From Anaerolineales bacterium UBA2232 (GTDB lineage Bacteria > Chloroflexota > Anaerolineae > UBA2200): a stretch of DNA of 31,241 nucleotides. The DNA lies in contig DDYO01000048.1 of the NCBI GenBank assembly GCA_002348045.1, positions 1 to 31,241 on the forward strand, read 5' to 3'. Shown here in pieces: positions 30,515-31,241 of this stretch (its first letter is position 1; each line of letters begins with the position of its first letter). A program made the position numbers and the translations under genes. The notes beneath the pieces were generated by a model that was not told where the DNA came from, did no database searches, and saw nothing but the letters and a program-made list of their open reading frames with translations.

Positions 30515-31241
30515 GTGGAGCAAGGTCGTTACCGGATCGCGGTATTGCCGGGCGATGGCATCGGTAGTGAGGTCATCGCGGAGGCCGTGCGGGTTCTGCA
30601 GCAAGTTGGAGCGTTATTTGGAATGGAGTTTGTGACCCAAGCTGGGCTCATTGGTGGGGCGGCTATTGATGAGACAGGCGTGCCATTGCCGGAGGAGACC
30701 CTGTCGCTTTGTCGATCCTCGGATGCCATTCTCTTTGGTGCGGCCGGGCACCCGAAATATGACAACCCACAGGCCAAGGTGCGGCCGGAGCAGGGCCTGA
30801 TGACCCTGCGCAAGGCCTTGGGCCTTTACGCCAATGTCCGCCCGGTCAGGCTCCAGCCGGCGCTGATTGATGCCTCACCAGTGCGACCAGAGTTGGTGAA
30901 AGGCGTTGACTTTGTGGTCATCCGGGAGCTCACGGGCGGTATCTACTATGGCGAGCCTCGGGTGGAGGGCATGGACAGGGCGGTGGATACCGTTGTTTAC
31001 ACGCGGGGAGAGGTGGAGCGGGTGGCGCACCTGGCGTTCCGCTTGGCGCAGTCTCGCAGAGGAAAGGTTACCTCCGTGGACAAGGCAAACGTCATCGCTA
31101 CGTCGAGGTTATGGCGCCATACGGTCAACGAGGTAGCCAGATCCTATCCTGACGTTACACTGGAGCACCTTCTGGTGGATGCGGCGAGTATGCACCTGAT
31201 CCGCCGGCCGAAGGATTTCGATGTCATCGTCACCGAGAACA
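30515..31241 (+). CDS. leuB: 3-Isopropylmalate dehydrogenase (3' end outside window)
   Basis: Oxidises 3-isopropylmalate to the 2-oxo acid of leucine. The open frame runs from GTG 30515 (AGGGGG at 30501-30506 before it) to the window end, giving 242 codons of an expected ~350-360. Visible are VLPGDGIGSEVIAEAVRVL (key part PGDGIGSEVI, ~12-21), LRKALGLYANVRPVR (~99-113), the LeuB-type RELTGGIYYGEPR (~137-149), and SVDKANVIATSRLW (~188). RELTGGIYYG separates it from the hicd at 5538 ([10 protein letters not shown]). No frameshift in the visible part. Confidence 0.94.
   Translation, partial: MEQGRYRIAVLPGDGIGSEVIAEAVRVLQQVGALFGMEFVTQAGLIGGAAIDETGVPLPEETLSLCRSSDAILFGAAGHPKYDNPQAKVRPEQGLMTLRKALGLYANVRPVRLQPALIDASPVRPELVKGVDFVVIRELTGGIYYGEPRVEGMDRAVDTVVYTRGEVERVAHLAFRLAQSRRGKVTSVDKANVIATSRLWRHTVNEVARSYPDVTLEHLLVDAASMHLIRRPKDFDVIVTEN

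Overview
The window looks like a chromosomal amino-acid biosynthesis island of a moderately GC-rich bacterium, most likely a Chloroflexota (Anaerolineae-like) lineage. The reasons are bacterial gene structure (Shine-Dalgarno sites, sigma70-type promoters, rplI) combined with the LysW carrier-protein version of the alpha-aminoadipate (AAA) lysine pathway, which is known from Thermus/Deinococcus, archaea and some deep bacterial lines. The phylum is inferred from gene content, not proven.

Layout. (1) 1-2050: the 3' end of an SPFH-domain gene with C-terminal zinc ribbons, ribosomal protein L9 (rplI), and a small unrecognised zinc-ribbon protein. (2) 2134-11545, plus strand: a promoter, a structured leader with an intrinsic terminator, then ten genes, lysW-hcs-hacA-hacB-hicd-lysX-lysY-lysZ-lysJ-lysK. 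These cover 2-oxoglutarate to lysine except the aminotransferase that makes AAA (LysN). (3) 21818-11596, minus strand, convergent with region 2: argG, a second lysW, an argX-type ligase, second lysY/argC, lysZ/argB, carA, carB and a second lysK-type hydrolase. This reads as an arginine operon that makes ornithine on its own LysW-type carrier. It has no aminotransferase of its own. (4) 21836-31241, plus strand, divergent from region 3: ilvD-ilvB-ilvN-ilvC-leuA-leuC-leuD-leuB (leuB cut by the window end).

The three operons are evolutionary relatives. The first half of the lysine operon (hcs, hacA/B, hicd) is homologous to leuA, leuC/D, leuB in region 4. Its second half (lysX/Y/Z/K) is homologous to the arginine operon in region 3.

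Each operon starts with a TTGACA-type promoter, a short leader ORF (two in the lysine leader) and an intrinsic terminator before the first structural gene. The leader ORF before argG carries three consecutive CGA Arg codons. The one before ilvD is packed with Ile/Val/Leu codons. The lysine leader has two overlapping short ORFs, the second with two Lys codons lying in a stem arm. Together they suggest ribosome-mediated attenuation specific to each end product. This, and the pair of dedicated LysW carriers, are the most interesting aspects of the window. No CRISPR, tRNA, rRNA, insertion sequence or prophage genes were recognised.
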